In this document: positions 11,561 through 40,662 of the stretch, piece after piece
Layout of the letters: the number at the start of each line of letters is the position of its first letter
Numbering within the stretch: the first letter of the stretch is position 1
Assembly (NCBI GenBank): GCA_035048495.1
Contig: CM068552.1
Coordinates: forward strand, 28,336,154 to 28,400,153
Origin: Euptelea pleiosperma
Lineage: Eukaryota; Streptophyta; Magnoliopsida; Ranunculales; Eupteleaceae
Direction: 5' to 3'
Length of the DNA: 64,000 nucleotides
Notes under the pieces: model-generated
The model's database searches: none
What the model saw: the letters and a program-made list of their open reading frames with translations, nothing else
What the model was told of the DNA's origin: nothing
Translations under genes and position numbers: made by a program

Positions 11561-11894
11561 CTATGTTTTAAAAATCGCCGAGTCAACTCAATTCGATCGT
11601 ATTTCGAGTCGACTCGGCATATAAACTCGAATTTGCACGCCTCGACGAGTTGACTCGGAACCTCGGCCGAGTCTTTGTCGAGTCGACTCAAAATTAAATG
11701 TTTTTTTTTTAATTTCTAAATTTTGTTTACTATACTTTATAATTTTTTAAAGTTTTTTTAATAAATATTAATTTTATATATTTAAATATTTAATAATTAA
11801 TTTAATGACTCGCCGAGTCGACTCTCGAGTCTTCGAGGTGACTGGACCCAATGGACATCCAAGTCGAGTCCGAGTTCCGAGTTTTAAAACATAG
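11561..11894. mobile_element. MITE with CTATGTTTTAAAA termini and 8-bp target duplication
   Basis: The left terminus CTATGTTTTAAAA is mirrored by TTTTAAAACATAG at the right end. TCTCAAAC stands on both sides (11553-11560 and 11895-11902), a perfect 8-bp duplication. The interior is rich in GAGTCGACTC-type words and is non-coding. Confidence 0.85.
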
Positions 11895-11948
11895 TCTCAA
11901 ACAACAAAATACATCAACGGTGGGTGGACGTAGTACTGTCCACCCAAG

Positions 11949-13599
11949 TCATGAACTCTGCTCTTCTCTTGTGCCACTCTGTAAGGCTCTAAGCTCATCG
12001 AACAAATCGGTCAAGTTAGCATAAGAGGATCCACCTTCTTCCACAGCTCTCTTGCCCATCTCTCCGAGCTCCCTCGCTCGCTCTCTCATCCCCTCCGCTT
12101 CATCTCCACCGTCCATCAACCTCTTCACCGCCTTCTCTATCCTCTCCCTCTTCACCGCTACCTTCTCTACATCTTTCCACGAACTCCATTCCAGAACCCC
12201 CAATCCGACACCAATCCTCAGAACCTGCGTGACGAGCTTCTCGTTGTTGAACTGCTCCGCAAAAAGTGGCCAAGTGATCATGGGCAGTGGCGGATCCAGG
12301 AAGGGCCCAGGGGTGGCAGTTGCCCCTCCGCCCCCACCTCAACTTTATTAACTTCTTTAAAAAAAATTTACTTCCCAAAGTACCTTTTTCCTTTGGTTTT
12401 GGCCCCCCTAGTTGTGATTTTGCCCCCCTTGATCAAAATCCTGGCTCCGCCACTGATCATGGGTACGCCTGCGCTAACACCTTCCAACACCGAGTTCCAT
12501 CCACAGTGAGTCATGAACCCACCGATGGCCGGATGATCAAGGATCAGCAACTGTGGAGCCCACCCTCTTATTATCAACCCCTTCTTCTCACCTTCCATCA
12601 TCCTCCTTTCAAACCCTTCAGGTAACCAGTCTTTCGACGTCTCCTCGTTCATTCTAACGACCCAAATGAATGGGTGGCCGGAAGCTTCAAGACCATACGC
12701 AATCTCGAGCAGCTGAGATGTAGGGAAGCGGGACATGCTCCCGAAACTAATATAGAGCACCGACCCGCGTGGTTTTGGAATCGAGCCAACTCAAACAGTT
12801 GTAAGCGTCAGCCATGATGACCGCGTTGTTTCCCCTCTCCGCCTTATCTACTGTGTCTCTGCTTATGGAGAGCGACACGGGGCCTACGTGCCATGCCTTC
12901 CTTCCCATGGCATTCTTGTAGTGCTCTGCGTAAGCCGGTTCCAACTCGTAAAAGCTGTTCACCAAGACCCCGTAGCTCTTCACACCCGACTCTCTAATTT
13001 GATCAAACATGTTTTTTGTAGAGCTGTTCGGAGTTCTAAGACGGTCAGACAGCTGGGATCTCCTAACCTCGATTGGGTCCGGAAGGCCTGGAACTAGGAA
13101 GATTTCCTCGTCAGATGATTGCACGTTCACATGACGGTAGATGCTGTCGCTAACGCAGAGAGAGAAGAAGCAGGATCCGTGAAAAATGAGTCTAAGTTGG
13201 GAGGCGACGTCAGCCGACCAAGGGAAGAACATGTCGGAGACAAGGCAGTCGGGGCGGCGTTGTTGTAATAGTTGGTGAATGGGTTTTTGGAACAAGGCGG
13301 CGGCGCGGAAGAGTTTGGAGGCCATATCTGGGGAAGAGATGGAGTTGAAATTCTCGATGCCGTCGGGGAGGCCGACCTCAGTGGATGGGAATTTGAGAAG
13401 GTGAAGTTGGATTTGGTGACCGGATTGGATGTCTCGATAGATGGAGTGGTGGAAGAGGAGGGCGTTGTTGGGGGTGGTGATGATGGTAACGTTAACACCA
13501 CGCGCAGCGAATAGTCTAGCCATGTCTACCATGGGGATCATGTTGCCTTGAGTCATGAATGGTAGAAAAAATGTCAAGTTTACGAGCTTCTGAGTCCAT
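11949..13599 (-). pseudogene. UDP-glycosyltransferase (UGT73-like), disrupted
   Basis: This is an intronless family-1 UDP-sugar glycosyltransferase, a class that moves a sugar (usually glucose) onto small plant metabolites in the cytosol. The start is the ATG at 13597-13599 (MDSEARKLDIF), and the N-terminal Rossmann half runs to about 12780. The PSPG donor-binding box follows: [25 protein letters not shown], then FAEQFNNE, with the final Gln usual for UDP-glucose use. The stop is at 11949-11951. Damage: a 171-bp MITE sits inside the PSPG box just after GVPMI. One frameshift falls in a six-T run at 13566-13571 and another in a four-base run at 12773-12776. The segment after the start reads QGNMIP, where UGT73 enzymes have QGHMIP, so the catalytic His is Asn. 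The partner Asp (VSDMFFPW) is present. The acceptor cannot be inferred. The two homopolymer frameshifts could be sequencing errors; the insertion cannot. Confidence 0.9.
12285..12455. mobile_element. hAT-type MITE inserted in the UGT
   Basis: The termini CAGTGGCGGATCCAGG and CCTGGCTCCGCCACTG are near-perfect inverted repeats. ATCATGGG flanks both sides (12277-12284 and 12456-12463), an 8-bp target duplication typical of hAT elements. It is 171 bp long with no coding capacity. The codons on either side of it read on in frame across a single copy of the duplication. Confidence 0.93.
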
Positions 13600-14100
13600 G
13601 GTAGCTTCTTTCAGATAATGGATGTCTGAAACGAGAGAAGCCCTTGAAGTCTCTCGTTTACTTTTTCTCTCAGATAATGGCTTGAAGAGGGCTTGCTTCA
13701 AGAGAGGGCTTTAATGGATGTCTGAGACTTACTTCAGAGAATGGATGTACTTTTTACTTTGTGGCTTCTTGCATTCCAACGAGAGAAAAAGTAAGTCTCT
13801 GAGATTTAGATTCGAACGGTGAGTGACGTCTTTTTAACTTTGTGGCTTCTTCCATTCGAATAGTAAAACTTGCAAGTAAAACAACAAGGCTGCATTTGTT
13901 TTTAACAGATGTGCCTGCGCAACTCAGTCAAAAAATGTGTGTTTGTTTGTACCAATGTGCACGACTTAATATACATCAGGGCCATCAATGTGCGTCAAGG
14001 CATATGTCGCAACACTCACCCTTCCCCCTGAAAATCGAAACACGTACAAAATTGTGGGTTACAACACGTGCTGTTGTACCATAAGGCATACTTACGGTGC
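13600..14100. other. Upstream region of the UGT pseudogene with short local repeats
   Basis: Phrases such as CTTTTTACTTTGTGGCTTCTT recur at about 13750 and 13830, and a diverged form occurs near 15228. No other gene is recognised, and I could not pick out a convincing core promoter. Confidence 0.45.
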
Positions 14101-14361
14101 ATCACACTATATTTAATATTATAATATTATTATTATATAATACATTATAATAATAATATTCTATAATATATTATAATATAATAATAATATTATTATTATA
14201 ATATAATAATAATATTATTATTATTATAACATTATTTTATTAATATCATTATAATATTAATATTAATATAATATATTATAATAATAATATTCTTATAATA
14301 TTAATATATTTATATTATGATATTATAATAATATTATGTAATAATATAATAAAATAAAAAT

Positions 14362-14392
<31 letters not shown>

Positions 14393-14460
14393 ATATATAA
14401 TATTATATAATATATAATATATAATAAAAATTTATTATATAATATAAAAATATTCGAGTA
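14100..14460. repeat. AT-only low-complexity tract (ATT/TAA-rich)
   Basis: About 360 bp consist almost entirely of A and T as interrupted TAA, ATT and AT units, including an (AT)n run near 14365-14386. It is likely prone to slippage and cruciform formation. Confidence 0.95.
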
Positions 14461-14720
14461 CACGTAGCAGTCTGGAAACGTGTATGTATAATTTTATACA
14501 ATGCAATGTTATACACCGAATCATATGCAATATCTACTATCATTTGCACAAACAAATGTACATAATCAATTTTCGCGTGTGATTTGTTGACTTTGTCCAA
14601 ACATCATACATTAGAATTCGCGCGCATTAAATGTGCACGTATTCAAAGTGCGCACGTTTAAAAACACGTGTGAAAAAAAAAAATAAACACAGCCTAAAAC
14701 TTCTATTACAAGATGTTGTG

Positions 14721-14850
14721 ATTGAGCCACATGGCATACTATTAGAGGGCGCTGACTTTATGGATGTTTGGCCAGTCCCTAATAGACCTGCAAACCAAAA
14801 ATCAGCCTGATTAGTGATTTCTATTGAAGTTATTTTCATGGTTGATTTTA
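14721..14850. repeat. Family A MITE, left half only
   Basis: The left-arm words GCCACATGGCATACT, GAGGGCGCTGAC, GGATGTTTGGCCAGTCCCT and AATCAGCCTGATTAGTGATTT are present. The right arm is missing. Sequence after about 14850 is unrelated. Confidence 0.65.
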
Positions 14851-15250
14851 ACAGACTCAATACCTCAGGTGATTAGCACCCAAATCGCTATTAAAATGGT
14901 TTTAACGACATTTAAAACCGTAACACCCCAAGCTCGTTACGTTAAGAACCGTTTTGATGCTTAGAAAATAACTACCGTTAATTTTATTTTAACGGCCGTT
15001 GAATCGTATTAACGGCCCTTAATTTTTTGAAAACATTCTTTGAAAAAATGACCGTTATTTTCCATGTTGTTTTTTCATTTTTACCCGTCCGTTACGATTC
15101 ATTTTAACAGTTTTAGCAATAACGCCCACAATCCGTTATACCGTCAAAACGGCCCCTTCTAAACCTTGGCGGCCCCCTTGGTGGATATTAACACCAAGGG
15201 GTGCGCCAACCATCAATGCACTTTTTACTCTCCGGCTTCTTAGATTCCAA

Positions 15251-15253
<3 letters not shown>

Positions 15254-15282
<29 letters not shown>
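15254..15282. repeat. (GA)n microsatellite
   Basis: About 14 uninterrupted GA units. Confidence 0.95.
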
Positions 15283-15285
<3 letters not shown>

Positions 15286-15664
15286 AGTTACCCTGGAGAC
15301 GACTTTGATAGGGACCGGATATTGGCACCCATAATTTCACTAGTAACTCCCTCCTTTTCCACTCATCACGCCCATCAACTAAAAAAGAAAAAACTCAAGA
15401 AAGAGGAGGCCACCATCGCCACCGTAGGTACCTCTCAAGGGTGTCCTTCTTCTCTGGTTTTTTTTTTTGGGATGGGTGTGATGACTGAAAAAGGAAAGAT
15501 GGGTTTTTTGGGTTTACTGAGTGAAATGATGGGTGCCAATACCCCGTCTCCTTTGATAACGTCAAACTGTATTGCGTGGCATTTTGGGGACAACTTTGCC
15601 AGCATTTTGGGGACAACTTTGCCAGCGTCAAAATTTGCTACATGGCATTGTGTATAGCACCCAC

Positions 15665-16105
15665 CCCTCGGTGGATATTAACACCAAACATCACCCTGAT
15701 TGGTTATCTGTAGCATTAGATTTTAGCAGTTTTTTAAGAGTGATTCTAGCCGTCTTTTCAAGCATGTTTTTTGGATACTATTTCAAACGGCTTGAAATCA
15801 TCAATCAAGCTGATTTTTGGTGTATATAAAAGGGTGCACAGTGCACTAACATCCATGCAGTCAATGGACCCAAGAAAAATGGGTTAGGTAGTTAGGGTAC
15901 TAGTGATCGGCTGGAGCCAAAAAAAACTTCCACCAGATATCGATGTGAATAGGACACCAAAAGTCAGCTTGAACGATGATTTCAGCTGTTGGAAATGGTA
16001 CCCGAAAAAACATTCTTGAATCCAACGGCTAGAAGTACCCCTTAAAAAGTGCTAAAAAGGATCCACCAAGGGGTGGGCCAAACATCCATGCAGCTAGGTT
16101 CATAA
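15665..16105. repeat. Two diverged relatives of the family A palindrome
   Basis: 15665-15868 has CCTCGGTGGATATTAACACC and CACCCTGATTGGTTATCTG on the left, and the inverted AATCAAGCTGATTTTTGG with ACATCCATGCAGTCA on the right. 15953-16105 has CACCAAAAGTCAGCTTGA on the left and GGATCCACCAAGGGGTGGGC with ACATCCATGCAG on the right. Both keep the layout of family A but differ at many bases. A 23-bp direct duplication (ATTTTGGGGACAACTTTGCC) lies nearby at about 15580-15625. Confidence 0.5.
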
Positions 16106-16299
16106 ACACTCGCTTCATAGGGCTACCACCGATCGATTGTGGCTGGATCAAACTGGGGCACATAAAGACATTGACCGATTTGCCCATCAAAACGTTTTCC
16201 CAAATAGGTGGCCGGAGTTTGTCGTTTCCCGGATACTTCTCCATCCTCCAAAAAAAAGCGGAAGGGTAAAACTGATCCATAAATAAAACAGGACTCACA

Positions 16300-16834
16300 T
16301 TTCAATGGGTATGGGTCCCATCTAGGAGACCAATGTGTCAAACAAGAATTACATGAGTCACTTCCGCGGCTGACGATGAGACCGATTCCATGCTTTGTCT
16401 CACAAGTATTGTTCCAAGAAGGATATGGCTATCCAGGTAATTTAAACTAGTGATTACAAGTGCAAGAAAAAAAGAAAAAATTGTTTCCTTTCTGTGCGTA
16501 TAATGTAAGATGAAAACCCTATAGATAAAACATAATTTGCCAAACATATGAGTTGTAATCAGAGAACAATCACAAAAATCTGAGGAAAGTAGCACCAAGC
16601 CTGCCTTTGTTGCCCCTCTTCCATCTTAAACCAAGTTGTTTAAAATCATCCATTCTAGGCTTTGAATCATCTAAAACCTAAGCAGCTGCAGTAACCAAAA
16701 AAGTTTAGTTAGTCTACCATTTGGCTCTAATTTCTCCACTTCAAGCCTGGTGCTCATTGACAAGTTGTTTAATGGTCTTAGATGCAAGACCTCTACATGG
16801 TGAGATTAAATTCCTTGACAAGATACATAGAATA
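16300..16834 (-). other. Presumed 3' untranslated and downstream region of LysRS
   Basis: About 500 bp follow the LysRS stop. No other gene is seen. The extent of the 3' UTR cannot be set from the sequence. Confidence 0.4.
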
Positions 16835-34257
<17,423 letters not shown>

Positions 34258-34549
34258 TGAGAGAGAGACAGGTAGAGGAGAAGGATGGGATGGGGAGTGA
34301 ATCACTTGAGAGGTTTTTATTCTCGATGACGGGGTTTTGCTGAGAGCTTTGTGTGGACGGTTGAGATTTGTCGAGGGCTCAATCAATGGTTCGGTTCCGT
34401 TGAGAGGAATAACGCTATAGTTATAGCGACTACGGGATTCTCAGCTAACATGCGCACGAACGACAGTGGCTGTGGGGAAGAGTAACCCCCACGTCTTATG
34501 CTTGCGGTTTGGGTTATTGGCAGGACTAGATCTTTGATGACGGCGCGGA

Positions 34550-34855
34550 CCACAATATGAACCACGTGACACACTCTTAGAGTATGCTAATCGTATGGAT
34601 GTTTGGCCAATCCCTAGGTGGAGCTACAAACCAAAAATCAGCCTGATTAGTGATTTCAAACCTTTGGATACCCCATATAACGGTAAATAATGCTCAAATT
34701 CCCACTGTTAAAATCAACCCAAGAAACTCCAATCCAACGCTTAGAAATCACTAATCAAGCTAAGTTTTGGTCTGTATGTCCATCTAGGCCTGGGCCAAAC
34801 ATCCATACGGTCAGAAATCTCTAAGAATATGCCACATGGCTTGTATTATAGTTGG
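34550..34855. repeat. Palindromic MITE-like element (family A), LysRS-upstream copy a
   Basis: The left arm is CCACAATATGAACCACGTG...GGATGTTTGGCCAATCCCTAG. The right arm is its inverse and ends GCCACATGGCTTGTATTAT. It begins about 290 bp upstream of the LysRS start codon. Confidence 0.8.
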
Positions 34856-34931
34856 TCAGCAACTTTGCTGACAAGCACTGGTCAGCAAAGTTCTACTTGA
34901 TTGGCAGTAGTGTCATCAAGACCAATGACAG

Positions 34932-35249
34932 CCCACAATATGAGCCACATGGCATACTCTTAAAGGGCTTTGACCATATGGATGTGTGGTCAATTCCTAG
35001 CTGGACCAACAAACCAATAATCAGCCTGATTAGTGATTTCAAACCTTTGGATCTTTGTACCCCAAATAATGGTCAATATTGCTCAAATTCCCACGGTTAA
35101 AATCAACCCATGAAAATAACTCCAATCGAATCCAATGCCTAGAAATCACTAATGATAATGATTTTGGTTTGTAGGTCCACCTAAGGATCGGCCCCACATC
35201 CATACCAGCAGCGTCCTCTAAGAATGTGCGACGTAGCTCATATTGTGGG
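34932..35249. repeat. Palindromic MITE-like element (family A), LysRS-upstream copy b
   Basis: Arms CCCACAATATGAGCCACATG and its inverse ending CTCATATTGTGGG. It has the same orientation and core as copy a, which lies 77 bp away. Confidence 0.85.
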
Positions 35250-35593
35250 TTGTATCGGTCTCGATGCACGCACAGTGTATAAAAGAAGAAAAATGTTGGA
35301 AGCAAGAAAATGGTTTTTCAGTGAGCAAAATCCCCAAGTTTATGTTCAACATTTACTAAATATTCAAAGGTTATTTTTGTAAAAAAAAAATGGCAACTTA
35401 ATAGTAGAGATGTGTGACATGTAACCCCCACAACTTTTGTCAAAACTTTTTTGAAGCACATCTTTTGATATTCCGAAATAACATAGACACATTTAGACTA
35501 TATTTCTTATAACTTCGCCTTTCATGAGACCAACAGAGTTGCTGACTTTTTGGTCTCTTTTTGTTCTTCTAACGTGGATTTTTTTTTGGGTCG

Positions 35594-35980
35594 GGCTCCG
35601 TTGACAGGTAAAAAATGATAGGATTCTGTACATGGACACAATATAAGCCACGTGGCACACTCTTAGAGGAATCTGACCATATGGATGTTTTTCCAATCCC
35701 ATGGTGGACCTACAAACCAAAAATCAGCCTGATTAGTGATTTATTGGCTTTGGTTTGGACTTATTTTCATGGGCTGATCTCAACTGTGGGAATTTGAGCA
35801 GTATTTGAGGTACAAAGATCCAACGCCTATAAATCACTAATCAGGCTGATTTTTGGTTTGTAAGTCCTCCATGGGATTGGACAAACATCCATACGGTTAG
35901 ATTCCTCTAAGAGTGTGCCACGTGGCTTATATTGTGTCCCTGTACATAGTCCTATCATTTTTTCACCTGTCAATGAAGCC
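35594..35980. repeat. Palindromic MITE-like element (family A), LysRS-upstream copy c with long outer arms
   Basis: The family core is ACACAATATAAGCCACGTGG and its inverse. Outside it a further inverted match runs for about 35 bp: TTGACAGGT, AAAAAATGATAGGA and TGTACA on the left, mirrored on the right to about 35980. The centre is non-coding. Confidence 0.85.
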
Positions 35981-38714
35981 TTCCCCTTCTTTGTTTCCTA
36001 ATGATCTTTCCAAAATTATTGTGGAATACGCCAGTTTTGCTTTTTAATATAGCTGGTTGGGGTCCTGCCTGACCCCAAGCTTTCTAAGGCTTGAATTTTA
36101 AACACTTTTCGACATAAAAAATGTATAAGAACTTGATCTCTTTCTATCAAATTGCATAAGTTTGGTCTCTAATACTAATAAAATGTGGTGTCATTTTAGT
36201 CAAACTATGACCAAGTATGTACACATTCGGTAGCCACGATACTGCACCACATTTAATGGTATATACTTTCTCATTCGTGGGGGCAATATTCTTGTCAATC
36301 TAAAGTTTCCAAATAGTGGGCCACATCTAGAAAATTTCCTAGAACAAAATTCAACCCCGTTGGGCCACAATAGCCCCCCAACTAATTGTATTCTTTGGGC
36401 GGCCTTAAATATAATGGCAAGTGTTTAGAAAGTTAAAAGTTTATTTGTAGTCAAAGAAGTATCTTACGTGGGCTCAGCAATTAAAAAGTTCAGATTAATA
36501 GGAACATGCACCATTTGATGAAAACTTCTTAAATATGGTGCTAGGGCGATCTAATTTTTTTTAGGTGTTCTATGAGAAAAAATTTATCCTACAACTTTTT
36601 GATCTAACGTCTTGCCACTTATAAAGTGCCACTTGTCATGGGGTTAAGGTGGCCATTAACTATAGTTAACTTTAACAGTGGCAAAAAACAACTACAGTCC
36701 GAGGACAAATGCTGGCACTTTATTATAAGTGGAAGGACGCTGGATCAAAAAGTTGCAGGATCAAAAAATTGTTGCTTTTATATATGGTAGTGAGGTGGGA
36801 GACCAAACGCATCCATTTGTTTGCCATCTCTGATAAATCATCATTTTATTCATTTTTACCCCATTTTCTTTAGTTGATTATTAGAATTATCTTAAATAAA
36901 TCTTCAAACTTATATAAAAAATAGGATATTCTCTTTTTCACCAATTGTATATTAGATTTCTCTTAATAATAGTTAATTACTTTATATTAATAATCTTACT
37001 TCATTAGAAATCCGAGCCCAAGAGTAAAGCAAGCATAAGTCCAAGCCCAAAAACTTATGTACAAAAGTCTAAATCTGAGCAAAAGGGTGGACTACGTTGA
37101 CAGGGAAAGAAATTGGGCCAACGCAGTGTGCCAAGTTGGTGGACTAAACATGGACCAAAGTGGTTGAGATTACAACAAAATAAACGGTTCAGATTACAAA
37201 AGACATGAGGATGGCTTTCCGAAAATAAAATGATGGTTTTGGTTTTGAAATTTAAGAATGAAATAAATATATTATCAAAAGAAAATTTTCTTTTAAAAAA
37301 TAGAAGAATATTTTATTGGTTTTTAAAAAGAAGTTTTAAAATAATAAATTAATGATTGATTCCATATTGAAAATAAAAAAATATTTTATTGATTTTCAAA
37401 ATAAAGTTTCGAAATAATAATTTAGTGAGTGATTCTATTGAGAAAAGAAAATTATATTGTATATAATTATTTCCATCTTTGAAAATATTTTTTCTAATAA
37501 AAAAAAGTCTCGATTCACTAAAAATGGAAAGAATGTTACACATTCCAACCTATAAAAGACCTTCAATGGATGATGAAAGGAGTTCTTCTCTTGGTTGCTC
37601 TTCAACTAGACATATCTATCGGCTACACACATTTCCTAGCTACAATCTTCTATTGGCATCGGATCTTTTTTCCCTTTTTTTATATATTTTTTTTAGTTTT
37701 TTAATAGTATTTAAAAGCACGTGCACACTACAACAAATTTATTATGTGAAAATAATTAGCATGCATGAAAATTCTAGTTTCATTATAACATACTAAATAT
37801 GTAAATAAAACTAATTTCAAACAAAATAAATGTAAACAAAACCAACATGTAAAAAAATCAAATAAATCAATCTTCTAAATTCAATTATCATCGTGTTCAT
37901 TCTTATTAGCCAACAGTGATTCATTTTTATAATATTTGAATCAGAATTTAATTCGATTCAGATCTAGATTCCAAACTTGGTCCGATCATTTGTGCGAGCT
38001 TGAAATGAAATAGATTTTAATATTTTATATAATTAGCATTAGGAATGATTGAATCCCTTTTTTACCTAATATGGATAATAAATTTTGGGTCCAAGTCCAA
38101 GTCCGGTCCGGATGAGAATAAGGTTTAAACCCATAATATTCTAATTTCATCTATAGAGAATGGACTTATTTTCTTTATAGCCCCTGAAATTTTCTTGTTT
38201 GTTAATAATAATTAAACAAAATGGATAGTTGAGTTATTAAATTATTTTGAGTTAGAAGATCTATTAGGCAAGTTGCATTTAACTGTTGGTCCCGCTCATT
38301 GTGGACGAACATCATATGATTTGAATGTTCTTATAGACAATCATCTCCAATCTCGAATACTCAGACTCAATATATGCCCTTCATCTATTAAGCCAACGTG
38401 TGGTAACTCACCTATAATTTCTGGCTAAACTCACAACTATGGTGAAAGAAGTTGGAAGAGAAATCCGTGGCCATATTTCTTCAATTCAGTGGTACCATCT
38501 ACAAATAAAGTACAATATTTATTTGGAACAGACCTTCTTGAATCGTTGGCTGGGTCGTAGATGTAATGGGCTTAAACGATTCCACGTTAAAGGATTAATT
38601 GGACTGACATAAATTTGGGAATAAAACCAAGCAACTCTTTAATGGCGTTGAACAGATGAAAACCCCCTAAAACTACTTCGAAAAAATATACAATGAATTA
38701 AAACAATCATTTTC
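35981..38714. other. Intergenic DNA with one small hairpin MITE
   Basis: No gene is recognised. 36588-36760 is a hairpin: TCCTACAACTTTTTGATC at the left is mirrored by GATCAAAAAGTTGCAGGA at the right, and the inner arms CCACTTATAAAGTGCCA also pair. The rest is A/T rich. Confidence 0.6.
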
Positions 38715-39000
38715 ATAGTAGTTGTAATCGGACTATAAACACTATATAAAGTGTTATCCAATCCGTTGAGGATATAATTTTAGCATAAGAAATTAGAATG
38801 TTTCCAAGCCTCAACAGTAACAATAGTAGTTTTGTTAGTCTTATCCTCTTTTAGATCAGGGACTTCCTCATTTAGGAATTTCGTTAGATTTAATGTTGTC
38901 AAATAGAACAACATTTTCTGTTGCCACCTCTTAAAATCCGAACCATTAGACTGTTCAGGTTTCTCTTGGTTGCTCAATGGAGGATTCATCTTTTCTGTTT
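38715..39000 (-). pseudogene. Truncated second gag start (Copia)
   Basis: It begins MNPPLSNQEKPEQ and runs about 90 codons, matching the start of the gag at 44521. It ends at an abrupt edge near 38715 and has no pol after it. It lies downstream of the 3' LTR, where a single element should have host DNA. Confidence 0.75.
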
Positions 39001-40662
39001 CTGTGAAACTAGAATCACACAGATGAAATAAGAATTGTCTTAAGATTGTTATCTGTATGATAATCACAGAAAATAGAAGACAAAGAAAAGAGGATAATAT
39101 TAACAAAATTAATCAAATGTAAAACTCACTATTATTTGGCAAATCGAGGCTTGTGTTGTACACAATAGCCTTAAGACAAATTCGTCCCCTTCTAAAGGTC
39201 TTTGGACATCTATCTCCCAGGATACAACGATCTAAACGTGCGAAAATAGCACTTAATCCACACTTCTGGCGAACAAGAACTGTGTTTGTACTCTCGTAAA
39301 AGAAAACTTATAAAATCTAGAGAAATTGTTTAAAGCATAGAAATTTTATATATTTTGAAAGAAGGGACGGAATAGGATTAAATAGAGAAGGTGGTGGTTC
39401 AAGACAGTTACATAACCGCTTGATGGTTATACCCATGTTCGATGAATCAAAATAACTGTTTGATAGTTATTCCCATATTCAATGAACAAGAGAATACAAT
39501 GAATTCGCCCAAGCCAATAAAGAAAGCCCGAAGCTCAATGTCGGCCCATAAATGAAGTAGCAAAACTTTAGTTATTCGCACACCCACGTGAAGCTTAAAA
39601 GCTGGGATTTGCATCTCCCTGCGCGTGTGACACGTGCAAGACACACGCTGTCAGCTGGTGCGTATTAAGGAATTTCGAATCCCAAGATCCAAATCCTTTT
39701 AAAAAGCCTTTTATTCCTCATGAGCCCCAGTGTGCGCGCGAGCCCAACCACTATTCTTTTTGTACTTACAAGTCTCTATGAAACAACTTCTATATATAAG
39801 TTACATTCCAATCTTGTTGTTTTCCAATGTGGCATTAAATTTTTTCACAAACTTTACTCACTTGCAAACATTACAAGTAGGGTAGTTTAGAGCCAATTTT
39901 TCATTCACCCATAAAGGGTCTTGGTTAAATAATTTAACCACATTATTCTCCATACTAAAGAGATGAAAAATCAACATGGACCCGCTTGAATAGATAAGTG
40001 GGTACCACTTTAATTTATGCCCAAAATGACCATGTTAGTCACTTTTTCAGGTTTTTCAACTTGGATTTTTCCAACAATCCCCCACATGAATGAAAAAGGA
40101 CGAAAATGAAAAATAAGATTAAACATTAAAATAATAGAGAGTACAGATAGGAATAGTCTTGCATTGGGTAAGGTAGCTTGTAGCTTTGAACCTTCCCTAG
40201 TGAAAATCTATTGGATTTACTAGCTAATCAGTGAATGTGATGTCTTGAACTGTTTAGCCATTTGTGTAAATCAAAATAATAAACTTCACATAAGTCTTTT
40301 TCAGACATAGTCGGTTCTCACGGTTGTGTTCATTTTGGCCTTGAACATTCCCAGATTCATGAGTGCTTTAAAGAATTCCGCATTTACTAATTCTCATAGA
40401 ACCAACCCAGTTCTACACCCACATAGGTGATTAACTATGAAAAGTACCATTTGTACTCTACTTGTTTAAAACAAGATATAGAAATCATTAAAAGCAAAGC
40501 TTATCTTGATCATTCGCTACAGGCAACACTATTACATCATAGGAATAGGTTGGAGAGATAATCTCCTTAGTATTATTGATAAATCACTCACAACTAGTTT
40601 TACCATTGAACCTAGATCTTAGGATCTCCGGTCAACTAGGTTAGGTTTCCATTGAGATGATT

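Noticed and set aside
12052..12625. Plus-strand open frames over the UGT region
   Set aside because: They are shadows of the minus-strand UGT and read through the MITE. No domain is seen.
13272..13514. Gly/Glu-rich plus-strand frame in the UGT
   Set aside because: It is the antisense of the UGT N-terminal half, and its composition mirrors that gene.
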